7,481 nt of DNA, from the NCBI GenBank assembly GCA_030679025.1, contig JAUXTV010000083.1, positions 1 through 7,481 of the forward strand, in the 5' to 3' direction. Shown piece by piece: positions 1 through 6,761 of the stretch. The stretch comes from Candidatus Woesearchaeota archaeon (lineage in GTDB: Archaea > Nanobdellota > Nanobdellia > SCGC-AAA011-G17 > UBA489). The notes beneath the pieces were generated by a model, which searched no databases, had not been told where the DNA came from, and saw only the letters and a list, made by a program, of their open reading frames with translations. The position numbers and the translations under genes are program-made. Positions within the stretch are counted from its first letter, which is position 1, and every line of letters begins with the position of its first letter.

Positions 1-233
1 ACTCCTAACGCAACAATAAAGAAACAAATCACTAAACAGAATGCAAAAAATACAGTGATAGAAGCTAGACACATGCTGATATATTCAAGAGGTTTAATGC
101 GTGCTTCAGTCTGTTCTAAGTTTAAAGTAAGAAAGTGAAATCGCGGTTCTAGTTTTTCTGAAAAGCCTAGAAAATAACGCGAGTACTTATACAATAACAG
201 CGGAGGCAAAAAAGCAAAGGGGATCTTAATCAT
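1..233 (-). CDS. FlaJ/TadC-like type II secretion (T2SSF) membrane platform protein, N-terminal fragment
   Basis: This is a partial frame of 77 complete codons, read by hand. It starts with ATG at 233-231 and is cut by the left window edge. The translation begins MIKIPFAFLPP and continues with a short amphipathic region (about residues 12-50, including KLEPRF and IKPLEYISM). A long hydrophobic segment follows from about residue 53 to the edge, a likely first transmembrane helix. In FlaJ/T2SSF proteins a cytoplasmic N-terminal helical region with a '...xPxEYxxx' stretch precedes the first membrane helix, and this fragment fits that pattern. FlaJ-like proteins form the inner-membrane platform on which the FlaI-type ATPase acts, and the gene order ATPase then platform is typical. 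The start shares one base with the ATPase stop codon (TAATG) and has a strong Shine-Dalgarno sequence, so translational coupling is expected. The family call rests mainly on context because the conserved T2SSF core lies outside the window. Confidence 0.72.
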   Translation of the reverse strand, partial: MIKIPFAFLPPLLLYKYSRYFLGFSEKLEPRFHFLTLNLEQTEARIKPLEYISMCLASITVFFAFCLVICFFIVALG

Positions 234-3200
234 TAGGCTCCTCCAACTTTGGAGATAATAGTCTCAGGATCTATATAGTAATTACGAATTAACTCTCCCA
301 CTTGGTCGACGTGACGAATATTATTAGCCACCATCCAATCAAGTATTTTTTGTTTCTGGAGCATGTCTTTTTCGATTTGTGGTAGTGTTAGTCCAGTGTG
401 TCTGCTTAATTCTTCGAAAATACGTACTGAAGAAGAATGTTCCACTACTTCATCAGTTCCAGGTTTCCAGCGATAAAGGATATTAGGCTTGACAGAAGCA
501 GTGCCTTCTTCCATAGTCGGTAAAAACTCACCTACTTGGAAGACTCTTCTAATACCTCTTCTTCTATCTCTAAACATGACAACATTCAAATGCACACCTG
601 TTAACAAGTTTCTTGGAACTTCAATCGGCGGGTTAATCAGACGATCAATAGTTTCTGCAATCGAGTCAGCGTGCACAGTAGCATACACTGAGTGACCAGT
701 GTGCATCGCTTCAAACAGTACTGAAGCTTGGTCTTTCTTACGCATTTCACCTAAAATAATTCTGTCCGGCCTCATACGCAAAGAGTTGACTAACAAGTCA
801 AGCATAGTGTCTTCAACTAACGTAAAATTTCCATTACCCGCAATAAAGTATTTCGAATGTTCTGGAGTTAAATCATAACTGGGAATATGTTTGGTATTTT
901 TCTTGATAGACACAGTAGTGATCTCTACATACTCAATGTCTTCATTGCTAAGTTCTTTCAATGTGCGGAGACTGTCTTCTTCCTCTTTTGTTGTGTGGAC
1001 TCGTAAGGAAAGTAAAGCTACAAGTTCCCCTAGCCTGGTTCGCGCCATGCTGCTTTCTTTGTTTTCGAAGTAGCGATACATAAAACGATAACGCTCTTTC
1101 GTTGTAAGATAGTTCTTTAATGTTGTGAGAGGTTTATGAATCAGAGAGAAAGGAATTCTATTTCTAACTGTGCCTTCCTCAAATTGCTTTGCTATATTCC
1201 ATCGCGCCTTGGCGATCTTGTCTTGTTTTTTAAAGGGAAGCAAGGTACAAGCTCGTTGCGCGTCGATTCTTGTGCAGATATCAAGGGCATAAAGTTTCTC
1301 ATGACCATAACCACGAGGTGGTTGAATTGAGAAAGAGGATCGAATGCCCAATCGTGTAAGAAGATACTTGCATCCCCTTATAAGAGGTTCGCTGATAGAA
1401 GAGCAAGAAAGGCTTCCTTCCCGAATAGTTCCATCACCATCAATATATCCAGCTAGAAAAGACGCGATAATCTCATCCGGTGATCGCATGATGAGCTGAG
1501 GAGTATTAAGATCTTTTGATTTTCTTGCGTGAAAAATATCTCTCATCAAGACTGCGATAACTGTAGAAAACAAGCCATAGCGATGATATTCTTTCTTGTG
1601 GTCTAAGGTATGTACGAACGGCAATTCAAATAATCGCTTCGCTAGCGGCTGCAAAACATAATCAATTTCTTCTTTTTGCGAAATGATGATTCTATTAGAA
1701 TTAATGTATTTCTCGGCAAGGACAAAACCAGCGAAATACGCGAGATCTTCGTCAACAATGCGAGGTATGGTCACCCAGTTTGCCGTTGCTCCCTTTCCCT
1801 TGAGATAATGAATGTTTTTTTCAAAATACTCCAGTGGATAATTAGATGACAGAGAGGCAAGCGTCTTAAGGGTGTGCATATTTACAATGCCTGTACTTCG
1901 ATAATAATTGAATGATTGTCTTGTAATACCGCAAGAGGTTGCCAATGTTTGAAGAGTATAGTGTTTTCTAAGGTCTTGTTCTAGGAGATGATACTCTTTT
2001 TTGATATCGCATGCGTAGATATCTTTCCTATCAAAAGTCTCAAAGAGCTTGATAGATTGGGGTTGCGCGTCCACATTGATTTTTGTAAATAAAGGAATAT
2101 GACCTCCTTGTTCTTTGATGGCGAAAGGATTAAGCAAAGCGATCTTCCCTTCTTTCGTTAACACAGGTAGTTTAGTGTTTTCAGTCACTGAGAATGTGGT
2201 GCCATCAGCGCAGGTGATAGTGCAAATATATTCCCGATCAGTAATCTTTGAAAAAGTCTTAATAGTTTCTTTGGAGTAGGTCAACGTACGAGGATTGCCA
2301 GCGAGAAGTGTGTCCCCATCTCCCTCTATAGAAACAACGTTCTTTTTGAGTTTCTTCTTATTGCCTTGCGCTAATTTTTGTTCAACATACGAAGAGATTT
2401 CGCGTAGTTCACCCTCACCAGAAAGAAAGTAAGAACCAGGATACATGCAAACTTCGCCCTTTCCTTCTGGATTTGGCTGGCGAATCGTTAACGGACACCA
2501 GTAGAGGTATTTGGGCAATTGGAGCTCTCGGGTGTTATGACACATAATATTCTCAGAGATAAAGTTTTCAGTGCCAGGTACTGAAAGATCATAGACATAT
2601 CCCGTAAAAGTTTCTTGAGTAACACTAATAATTCTATCCCAAAAAATATCATTAAACGCAAGCGATTCAACAGGTTGAAGGAGAGGAGGTAAAACAAGAG
2701 AGCTATGAATAGGTAAATATTTTGTAAGAAGTTTTTGAAGCATAGAGCGTCCTATGTGACTCTTCGAGTACATGCCTTGCCAAGATTTCCAAGTAGTGTA
2801 ATTTTTCTGTTCTTTAAAGGTATTACCTAGAGAGTGTTTTAAGAGAAGATAAGAGGGTTTACTCAAAGGAATAACGTCAGAGCTTTCTTTTGGTGTTGTT
2901 TTTATTGCTGCACGTAATTTAATATTTTGTCGTGTTTGTATAAATCCTCCCAAATCTAAAAATCGTTGTAAAAATGGTGATCCGGAAATAAATCCTTGGT
3001 ATGTCTTGTCTTCATATTGGTTTCTAGTAAATCTGAATAAGATACCTAATCGTAAGAATAAATGTTGAGTATCTTGTAACAAACCTAATGAACAACTGCC
3101 AATTGCTACATCATTATCACGTGGCCATCCATCTCCACTTAAATAGCCCCGTAAGAAATAAGCAAGTTCTTTTTCTGGTAAAGTAAATACCCATGCAGGA

Positions 3201-4927
3201 ACACGTTTAGTATATGCATCTCCTCGAAGGTCTAAAACATCAGTAAAAAATCTTTTAAAAACTTTTGAATGAATCATTAAGGATAATCCATCACTGTGTA
3301 ATTTCGGAGTAGTATTACAGAGAGTTTTAGCAATATGCTGAACAAAGAAATTACATTCAGGTTCTACAACACTAAAAATAGTAGAGTTAATATCATAAGA
3401 ACCATCTGCTAACCATAGTCCTGCCAAACATGCTAAATGATGATCTATAGATATCTTTACTGGTAAGCCTATATAACCTGACTGACTCGTTCGTAAAGGA
3501 ACTATACGAAGAGAAGAGCGAAGTTCTTGAGGGATTTCAACACCTAGTTGTAATACAAGAGTAATAGGGATACGTTCATTACGAATATAAGAGGAAACTT
3601 GTGCTTTAGAACGATGTCTTTGTAACTGGGAAATATAGGGCGTTAAAATAGCTCCCAATCCAACTCCGGTAAGTTGACAGTCCTTAAATGATGCGAGGTG
3701 GTCTATTAAATCAAAGTGAACAGAGGTTCCAGCAAAAGGAAGAGTACGTGGAGTTGCCAAGAAATCTCCAACTTGAAGATCTACACACTTCACCGCAGCT
3801 ATGTTATTATCAACAAGAGAGAAGAGAGAATGATCTCCAGTAACCCTTATTTGTTTTCCGCTTGTTGTTGTAACAGTATAAAGAGGTTTACTGACTTTAT
3901 GTCTAATTAGTGAAGAAGGCTTATGCAGTTCTACTTTACCTTCTTTAGACAGAGTATAAATCTGTAGATTATGTTTAGTGGTAATTTCAGTTCCATCTGC
4001 AAGAGTCTGTTGATGTTTAGCAAGATAAGAATCTATAATTTTTCCAATAGGTTTACGATGAAGTTTACCGTTCTCAACATAAGGAATTAGAGAATCACCA
4101 TGAACACTATCTTCAATGCTAACAATTCTGTGATTTGGTGGCATAAAAGGCATGACAATATTCAGGAAAGAAGTTTTTCCGCTACCAGTACCGCCACTGA
4201 CTAAGATATTCATTTCATATTGGATTGCTAGCCAAATAAGAGATAATACTTTAGAACTAACAGTTTTGTTTTTGATGAAATCAGTCAAGGTCCAAGGATC
4301 TCTGGCAAATTTACGAATAGTGATAGTGTGACCTTTCGTGCATATCGGGAAAAGTACAGCGTTGGCACGATCTCCAGTGATTAAGTGTGCATCTAATAAA
4401 GGATTTAAGGTAGTAATCTGTCTGCCTACACGACGCGCGATAATATTAGAGTAGTTCAAAATCTTCTCCTCACTTTCCATAGTAATATTTGTCTCTAGCC
4501 ATCCATATCTTTTATGGAAGACACGAACAGGTTCGCTGGATGAGTTAATGACAATCTCTTCTAGTGCTTCATCATTCAAGAGATATTCTACATCTCCAAG
4601 TCCCAACATTTCCTGCATTAAAACATTAATTAAAAGTGTGGAAGTTTCTGCAGTGATATTGGGAAGCTTATCTTTCAAGAGAGTAACTGCGCGCTTGCTA
4701 AACTTTTCTTTAAGTTGCACAATGGCCTTAGGATCTAACATTTCTCCAGTGCTAACAGAAACTTCACTGATTAAGCCATGTTTGATATAATTCATTAAAG
4801 CGCGTGTGGCAGGAGCAACTGTAGGCACAGCTACAGAATAGGTCTTCATAATACTCTTGCCACCAAAAATGGTGACTGGGACTACCATGTCATCTACTTT
4901 TATAGTATAATCTTCTATTTTTTCCAT
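233..4927 (-). CDS. FlaI/VirB11-like type II/IV secretion ATPase precursor with two inteins
   Basis: This hexameric-type motor ATPase is expected to power assembly of an archaeal type IV pilus or archaellum-like filament at the cytoplasmic face of the membrane. The extein is 492 residues, a normal length for FlaI/CpaF-like enzymes, and is encoded as residues 1-273, 799-826 and 1374-1564 of the 1564-residue precursor. Conserved features in order are: an N-terminal domain with a GDRANAVLFP stretch (185-194) and an IRKFARDPWT segment; Walker A GGTGSGKT (245-252); an Asp box VSIED/TREL, split by intein 1 after D273; PNPEGKGEV/TMLDLL, split by intein 2 after V826; Walker B ILGE with catalytic-type E1394; and a His box with TGHS (1410-1413) and H1419. 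All ATPase motifs are intact once both inteins are removed. The ATG overlaps the upstream gene by 13 bases and has a GGAGATC ribosome site; the stop overlaps the next start. Whether it drives a pilus, an archaellum or a secretion system is undecided. Related archaeal KlbA-type ATPases are known intein hosts. Confidence 0.93.
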   Translation of the reverse strand: MEKIEDYTIKVDDMVVPVTIFGGKSIMKTYSVAVPTVAPATRALMNYIKHGLISEVSVSTGEMLDPKAIVQLKEKFSKRAVTLLKDKLPNITAETSTLLINVLMQEMLGLGDVEYLLNDEALEEIVINSSSEPVRVFHKRYGWLETNITMESEEKILNYSNIIARRVGRQITTLNPLLDAHLITGDRANAVLFPICTKGHTITIRKFARDPWTLTDFIKNKTVSSKVLSLIWLAIQYEMNILVSGGTGSGKTSFLNIVMPFMPPNHRIVSIEDSVHGDSLIPYVENGKLHRKPIGKIIDSYLAKHQQTLADGTEITTKHNLQIYTLSKEGKVELHKPSSLIRHKVSKPLYTVTTTSGKQIRVTGDHSLFSLVDNNIAAVKCVDLQVGDFLATPRTLPFAGTSVHFDLIDHLASFKDCQLTGVGLGAILTPYISQLQRHRSKAQVSSYIRNERIPITLVLQLGVEIPQELRSSLRIVPLRTSQSGYIGLPVKISIDHHLACLAGLWLADGSYDINSTIFSVVEPECNFFVQHIAKTLCNTTPKLHSDGLSLMIHSKVFKRFFTDVLDLRGDAYTKRVPAWVFTLPEKELAYFLRGYLSGDGWPRDNDVAIGSCSLGLLQDTQHLFLRLGILFRFTRNQYEDKTYQGFISGSPFLQRFLDLGGFIQTRQNIKLRAAIKTTPKESSDVIPLSKPSYLLLKHSLGNTFKEQKNYTTWKSWQGMYSKSHIGRSMLQKLLTKYLPIHSSLVLPPLLQPVESLAFNDIFWDRIISVTQETFTGYVYDLSVPGTENFISENIMCHNTRELQLPKYLYWCPLTIRQPNPEGKGEVCMYPGSYFLSGEGELREISSYVEQKLAQGNKKKLKKNVVSIEGDGDTLLAGNPRTLTYSKETIKTFSKITDREYICTITCADGTTFSVTENTKLPVLTKEGKIALLNPFAIKEQGGHIPLFTKINVDAQPQSIKLFETFDRKDIYACDIKKEYHLLEQDLRKHYTLQTLATSCGITRQSFNYYRSTGIVNMHTLKTLASLSSNYPLEYFEKNIHYLKGKGATANWVTIPRIVDEDLAYFAGFVLAEKYINSNRIIISQKEEIDYVLQPLAKRLFELPFVHTLDHKKEYHRYGLFSTVIAVLMRDIFHARKSKDLNTPQLIMRSPDEIIASFLAGYIDGDGTIREGSLSCSSISEPLIRGCKYLLTRLGIRSSFSIQPPRGYGHEKLYALDICTRIDAQRACTLLPFKKQDKIAKARWNIAKQFEEGTVRNRIPFSLIHKPLTTLKNYLTTKERYRFMYRYFENKESSMARTRLGELVALLSLRVHTTKEEEDSLRTLKELSNEDIEYVEITTVSIKKNTKHIPSYDLTPEHSKYFIAGNGNFTLVEDTMLDLLVNSLRMRPDRIILGEMRKKDQASVLFEAMHTGHSVYATVHADSIAETIDRLINPPIEVPRNLLTGVHLNVVMFRDRRRGIRRVFQVGEFLPTMEEGTASVKPNILYRWKPGTDEVVEHSSSVRIFEELSRHTGLTLPQIEKDMLQKQKILDWMVANNIRHVDQVGELIRNYYIDPETIISKVGGA
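238..244 (-). promoter_or_regulatory. Shine-Dalgarno sequence for the FlaJ-like gene
   Basis: The minus strand reads GGAGGAG, four bases before the ATG at 233-231 (GGAGG with a six-base spacing). It lies in the last codons of the ATPase gene, so the same bases encode the terminal Gly-Gly-Ala. It supports the chosen start and coupling of the two genes. Confidence 0.75.
809..2449 (-). mobile_element. Intein 2 with LAGLIDADG endonuclease and atypical splice residues, inserted before Walker B
   Basis: The intein spans precursor residues C827-D1373 (547 aa), bounded by the family motif KGEV-TMLDLL. Cys1 begins CMYPGSYFL (block A). Block B reads FSVTENTKLPVL: T915 is present, but the usual His at 918 is Thr. 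Block F is YDLTPEHSKYFIAG (1351-1364). The terminus is LVED before Thr1374, so Glu replaces the penultimate His and Asp replaces the terminal Asn (GAA GAC ACT on the minus strand). LAGLIDADG motif 1 is YFAGFVLAEK (1064-1073, acidic E1072, with Lys where Gly is usual); motif 2 is FLAGYIDGDG (1157-1166, acidic D1165). An HTH-like region (about 983-1027) precedes motif 1. Sample 60-base lines give 35-48% GC, higher than intein 1. Asp-ending inteins and inteins without the block B His are known, so splicing remains possible but is not assured. Confidence 0.9.
2534..4108 (-). mobile_element. Intein 1 with LAGLIDADG homing endonuclease, inserted in the Asp box of the ATPase
   Basis: The intein spans precursor residues S274-N798 (525 aa). 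Boundaries come from restoring the family motif SIED-TREL when it is removed. Splicing blocks look functional. Block A starts SVHGDSLI with Ser1 as nucleophile. Block B is RVTGDHSL with the TxxH pair T363 and H366. Block F is YVYDLSVPGTENFI (777-790), and the terminus is CHN followed by Thr799. This is a standard class 1 arrangement with Ser1 and Thr+1. The endonuclease carries two LAGLIDADG motifs, CLAGLWLADG (500-509, acidic D508) and FLRGYLSGDG (591-600, acidic D599), so it may still be active. An HTH-like stretch lies before the first motif (about 425-463). Hand counts on 60-base lines inside it give 25-33% GC, below the flanking extein (37-38%), consistent with horizontal acquisition. Confidence 0.93.
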
Positions 4928-6681
4928 AGTAATTCAAGATCTCCTACTGTTGGATAATGTAGCTCTATTAAACCTTGCTCTTTTAAAATTTTCCCCCACT
5001 CTTCTGCTTCTTTTCTAGAGACATTAAATCCTTGTGATACTTCAGTAATAGTGAGTTTTTGCTTCTCAGAGATAAGTCTATAAAGCTTGTCAAAATCAGT
5101 TTCATAGGTTCCTCGAACAAGAGTAGCAGGCATATGTAGTAATTCCTCCTTTATTGCACTGACTTGTTTGTCTTCAGCAACTTTATAACGTATTTGTTTT
5201 GCTTGATACGCTTTTTTTACTTTCCTTACAAAAAGAAAAATAACTAGCAGAAAAATACCTATCATGATAAAATAAAATTGTGGAGATGCATCACTTAGGG
5301 AAGAAACCCAGTAAGGAAGAAGAAACATATCAGAGCTGTTCAAGAGGAGTAATAAAACAATAAGTGCTACTACTAGGACTAGTAAAGTCATAACTTTCTT
5401 TTTTTTGGCAGTTTTAGGTTGTGCTATCAAGAGTGCTTGTTCAATAAGGGGTGCAGGCCATCCAGATTGTTGTGCTGCAGTGCGAATAGCTTCTGGAGGG
5501 TATTTTTGCTCTAAGGATTGTTGCACATAAGCAATTAATGTAGAGAGGTGTTCTGTACTCTGGGATGATAATGGTTGTTGAGCTGCTGGAGCTGTTTGTT
5601 GTGATGCAATAGGTTTTGTTGGTTGAACTACTGGTTGTTGTGCTGGTTTATCTGTAGTCTTAGGTAATACTGGTTCTAGTGATGAATTCTGTATTGGTTG
5701 TTGAGATAATAAGGTGGTCAAAGGATGTTTATGCAGATGAATAAGTTCAGCAACAGAAGCACTCAAAAGAATTAAACCTAAAAAGAGCAGGCTTACTACA
5801 AAAGCAATATACTCTTGGAAGGAAATAAAGAGACTAATACCTATCAAAAGAAGGCTAACACAAAGGAGTACAATAAAGAGATATTTTTCATGTTTGCGGT
5901 CCTTATAATGCAGGTAGTGCAGCAGAGAGAGATGATGTGGTGATGATAATGGTGTTCTCTGCTGACTGACCTGTTGGTACCGCGTGTCAGAAGATTGTGA
6001 AATGACTTCACGGTCTTCCGCATAGCGATTATGATGATCATGAGCTAATTGTTCAGCCCCAGTTGGAACATAATGTTCTAATCCTTCTTCAAAAGGCAAG
6101 AGTTGCTCAGAAGAAATCGGTTGTAACAAAGGATGTTGTGGTACAGATGCAGATGCTTGAGTTTTTGGTTGCTGTAGAGATCTGGAAAAGTTAACTGGTT
6201 GTGAAGTGATAGGTCTTTGAAAAGTGCCTATTTTTTGCTGTTGTTGTAAGTGAAGATCAGCACTAAAAAGCTCCTTGACATTATCTAGGGAAGCTATAGA
6301 CAAACCAGTTGATGTTTGTTTTGCTGTAGGTTTGTGATGAAAATGTGAAAAGAGTCGTGTAAAAAATCCTTGTTTAGAGGGTAAAGGAGAAGACGATGGT
6401 AAATCAAAGGCATGAATTTCTTTAAGTGGAACAAGTTTTTTTGCAACAACGGCTGGTTGTGGTGATTTTGGAGATATATTAAGTTGTGGAACTGGTGCTA
6501 CTGGTGTTTGTGATATTTTAAGTAAATACTGTTCATAGAGGGAATAAATTACCATTAAGATACCTCCAAAGAAAGCTAGAATAAAATATTCTATGGAAGT
6601 AGCATAATCGATGAAGAGTGAACTAGCAATCGAAATAACTCCTATCCAAAATATACTGCGAAATATCTGCTCCATCACCAT
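4915..6681 (-). CDS. Membrane-anchored winged-helix protein with Gln/Pro-rich linkers, function unknown
   Basis: I do not recognise a named family for the whole protein of 588 residues. It shows three hydrophobic hairpins: about residues 9-48, 267-313 and 430-486. The Lys/Arg cluster after the last segment (486-495) predicts that the C-terminus, and with even segment counts all linkers, face the cytoplasm. Linker 1 (about 55-265) and linker 2 (about 320-376) are rich in Gln, Pro and Ser. Residues 380-420 form a small helical module with KYPPEAIRTAAQQSGWP, resembling a short domain frequent in DPANN membrane proteins. Residues 527-588 look like a winged helix: a helix at 529-539, ITEVSQGF, a recognition-helix candidate from S555, and the wing IELHYPTVGD. 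ATG 6681 is chosen by default; M3 is equally possible, and neither has a clear Shine-Dalgarno. It overlaps the ATPase by 13 bases, so it may regulate or scaffold the pilus motor. DNA binding is an inference. Confidence 0.82.
   Translation of the reverse strand: MVMEQIFRSIFWIGVISIASSLFIDYATSIEYFILAFFGGILMVIYSLYEQYLLKISQTPVAPVPQLNISPKSPQPAVVAKKLVPLKEIHAFDLPSSSPLPSKQGFFTRLFSHFHHKPTAKQTSTGLSIASLDNVKELFSADLHLQQQQKIGTFQRPITSQPVNFSRSLQQPKTQASASVPQHPLLQPISSEQLLPFEEGLEHYVPTGAEQLAHDHHNRYAEDREVISQSSDTRYQQVSQQRTPLSSPHHLSLLHYLHYKDRKHEKYLFIVLLCVSLLLIGISLFISFQEYIAFVVSLLFLGLILLSASVAELIHLHKHPLTTLLSQQPIQNSSLEPVLPKTTDKPAQQPVVQPTKPIASQQTAPAAQQPLSSQSTEHLSTLIAYVQQSLEQKYPPEAIRTAAQQSGWPAPLIEQALLIAQPKTAKKKKVMTLLVLVVALIVLLLLLNSSDMFLLPYWVSSLSDASPQFYFIMIGIFLLVIFLFVRKVKKAYQAKQIRYKVAEDKQVSAIKEELLHMPATLVRGTYETDFDKLYRLISEKQKLTITEVSQGFNVSRKEAEEWGKILKEQGLIELHYPTVGDLELLWKK
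4938..4944 (-). promoter_or_regulatory. Shine-Dalgarno sequence for the ATPase gene
   Basis: The minus strand reads GGAGATC, ten bases before the ATG at 4927-4925. It lies inside the 3' end of the membrane wHTH gene. It supports the ATPase start and suggests internal initiation or translational coupling across the 13-base overlap. Confidence 0.6.
5554..5724 (-). repeat. Low-complexity Gln/Pro-rich linker with in-phase QQP repeats
   Basis: This segment encodes residues 320-376 of the membrane wHTH protein. The 9-mer CAACAACCA (Gln-Gln-Pro) recurs exactly at 5695-5703, 5632-5640 and 5572-5580, offset by 63 and 60 bases, so every copy is in the same reading frame. It resembles a disordered linker expanded by short duplications rather than a regulatory DNA repeat. 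Confidence 0.55.
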
Positions 6682-6708
6682 CTCTAAGATTTATAGGTTG
6701 TTCTAGGC

Positions 6709-6716
6709 TTTATTAA
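6709..6716 (-). promoter_or_regulatory. Weak archaeal TATA-box candidate for the wHTH-ATPase-FlaJ genes
   Basis: The 80-base gap between the surface protein stop (6762) and ATG 6681 contains TTAATAAA on the minus strand. With the usual spacing of about 26 bases from box centre to start site, transcription would begin near 6686, a few bases before the ATG. That would give a near-leaderless transcript and would fit the lack of a good Shine-Dalgarno there. No purine-rich BRE is obvious, and no T-run terminator is seen in the gap, so read-through from the upstream gene is equally possible. Confidence 0.25.
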
Positions 6717-6761
6717 TTGTTGCTGTACTTCAAGAATGGTTACAAATGGTCTTCGTATAAT

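Noticed and set aside
806..814. The VED-T end of intein 2 resembles the IED-T junction at the intein 1 site, hinting at gene conversion between the sites.
   Set aside because: The match is only three or four residues, and the neighbouring bases differ (GTT GAA GAC ACT versus ATT GAA GAT / ACC). Chance is sufficient.
809..835. Placing the intein 2 C-terminus at AGNGN (N1367), which would give a normal terminal Asn.
   Set aside because: The next residue would be Phe, not Ser/Thr/Cys. The extein would then carry FTLVED before TMLDLL, which does not fit the family motif KGEV-[ST]MLDLL.
3716..3910. Plus-strand open frames across the ATPase gene (for example 489-695, 891-1073, 1136-1330, 3716-3910, 4548-4790).
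   Set aside because: They are short, have no recognisable motif, and lie opposite a frame whose extein and intein motifs are convincing.
6689..6695. TATAAAT on the minus strand just upstream of the wHTH gene as a TATA box.
   Set aside because: It is only about 11 bases from ATG 6681, so transcription would start inside the coding region beyond both possible ATGs.
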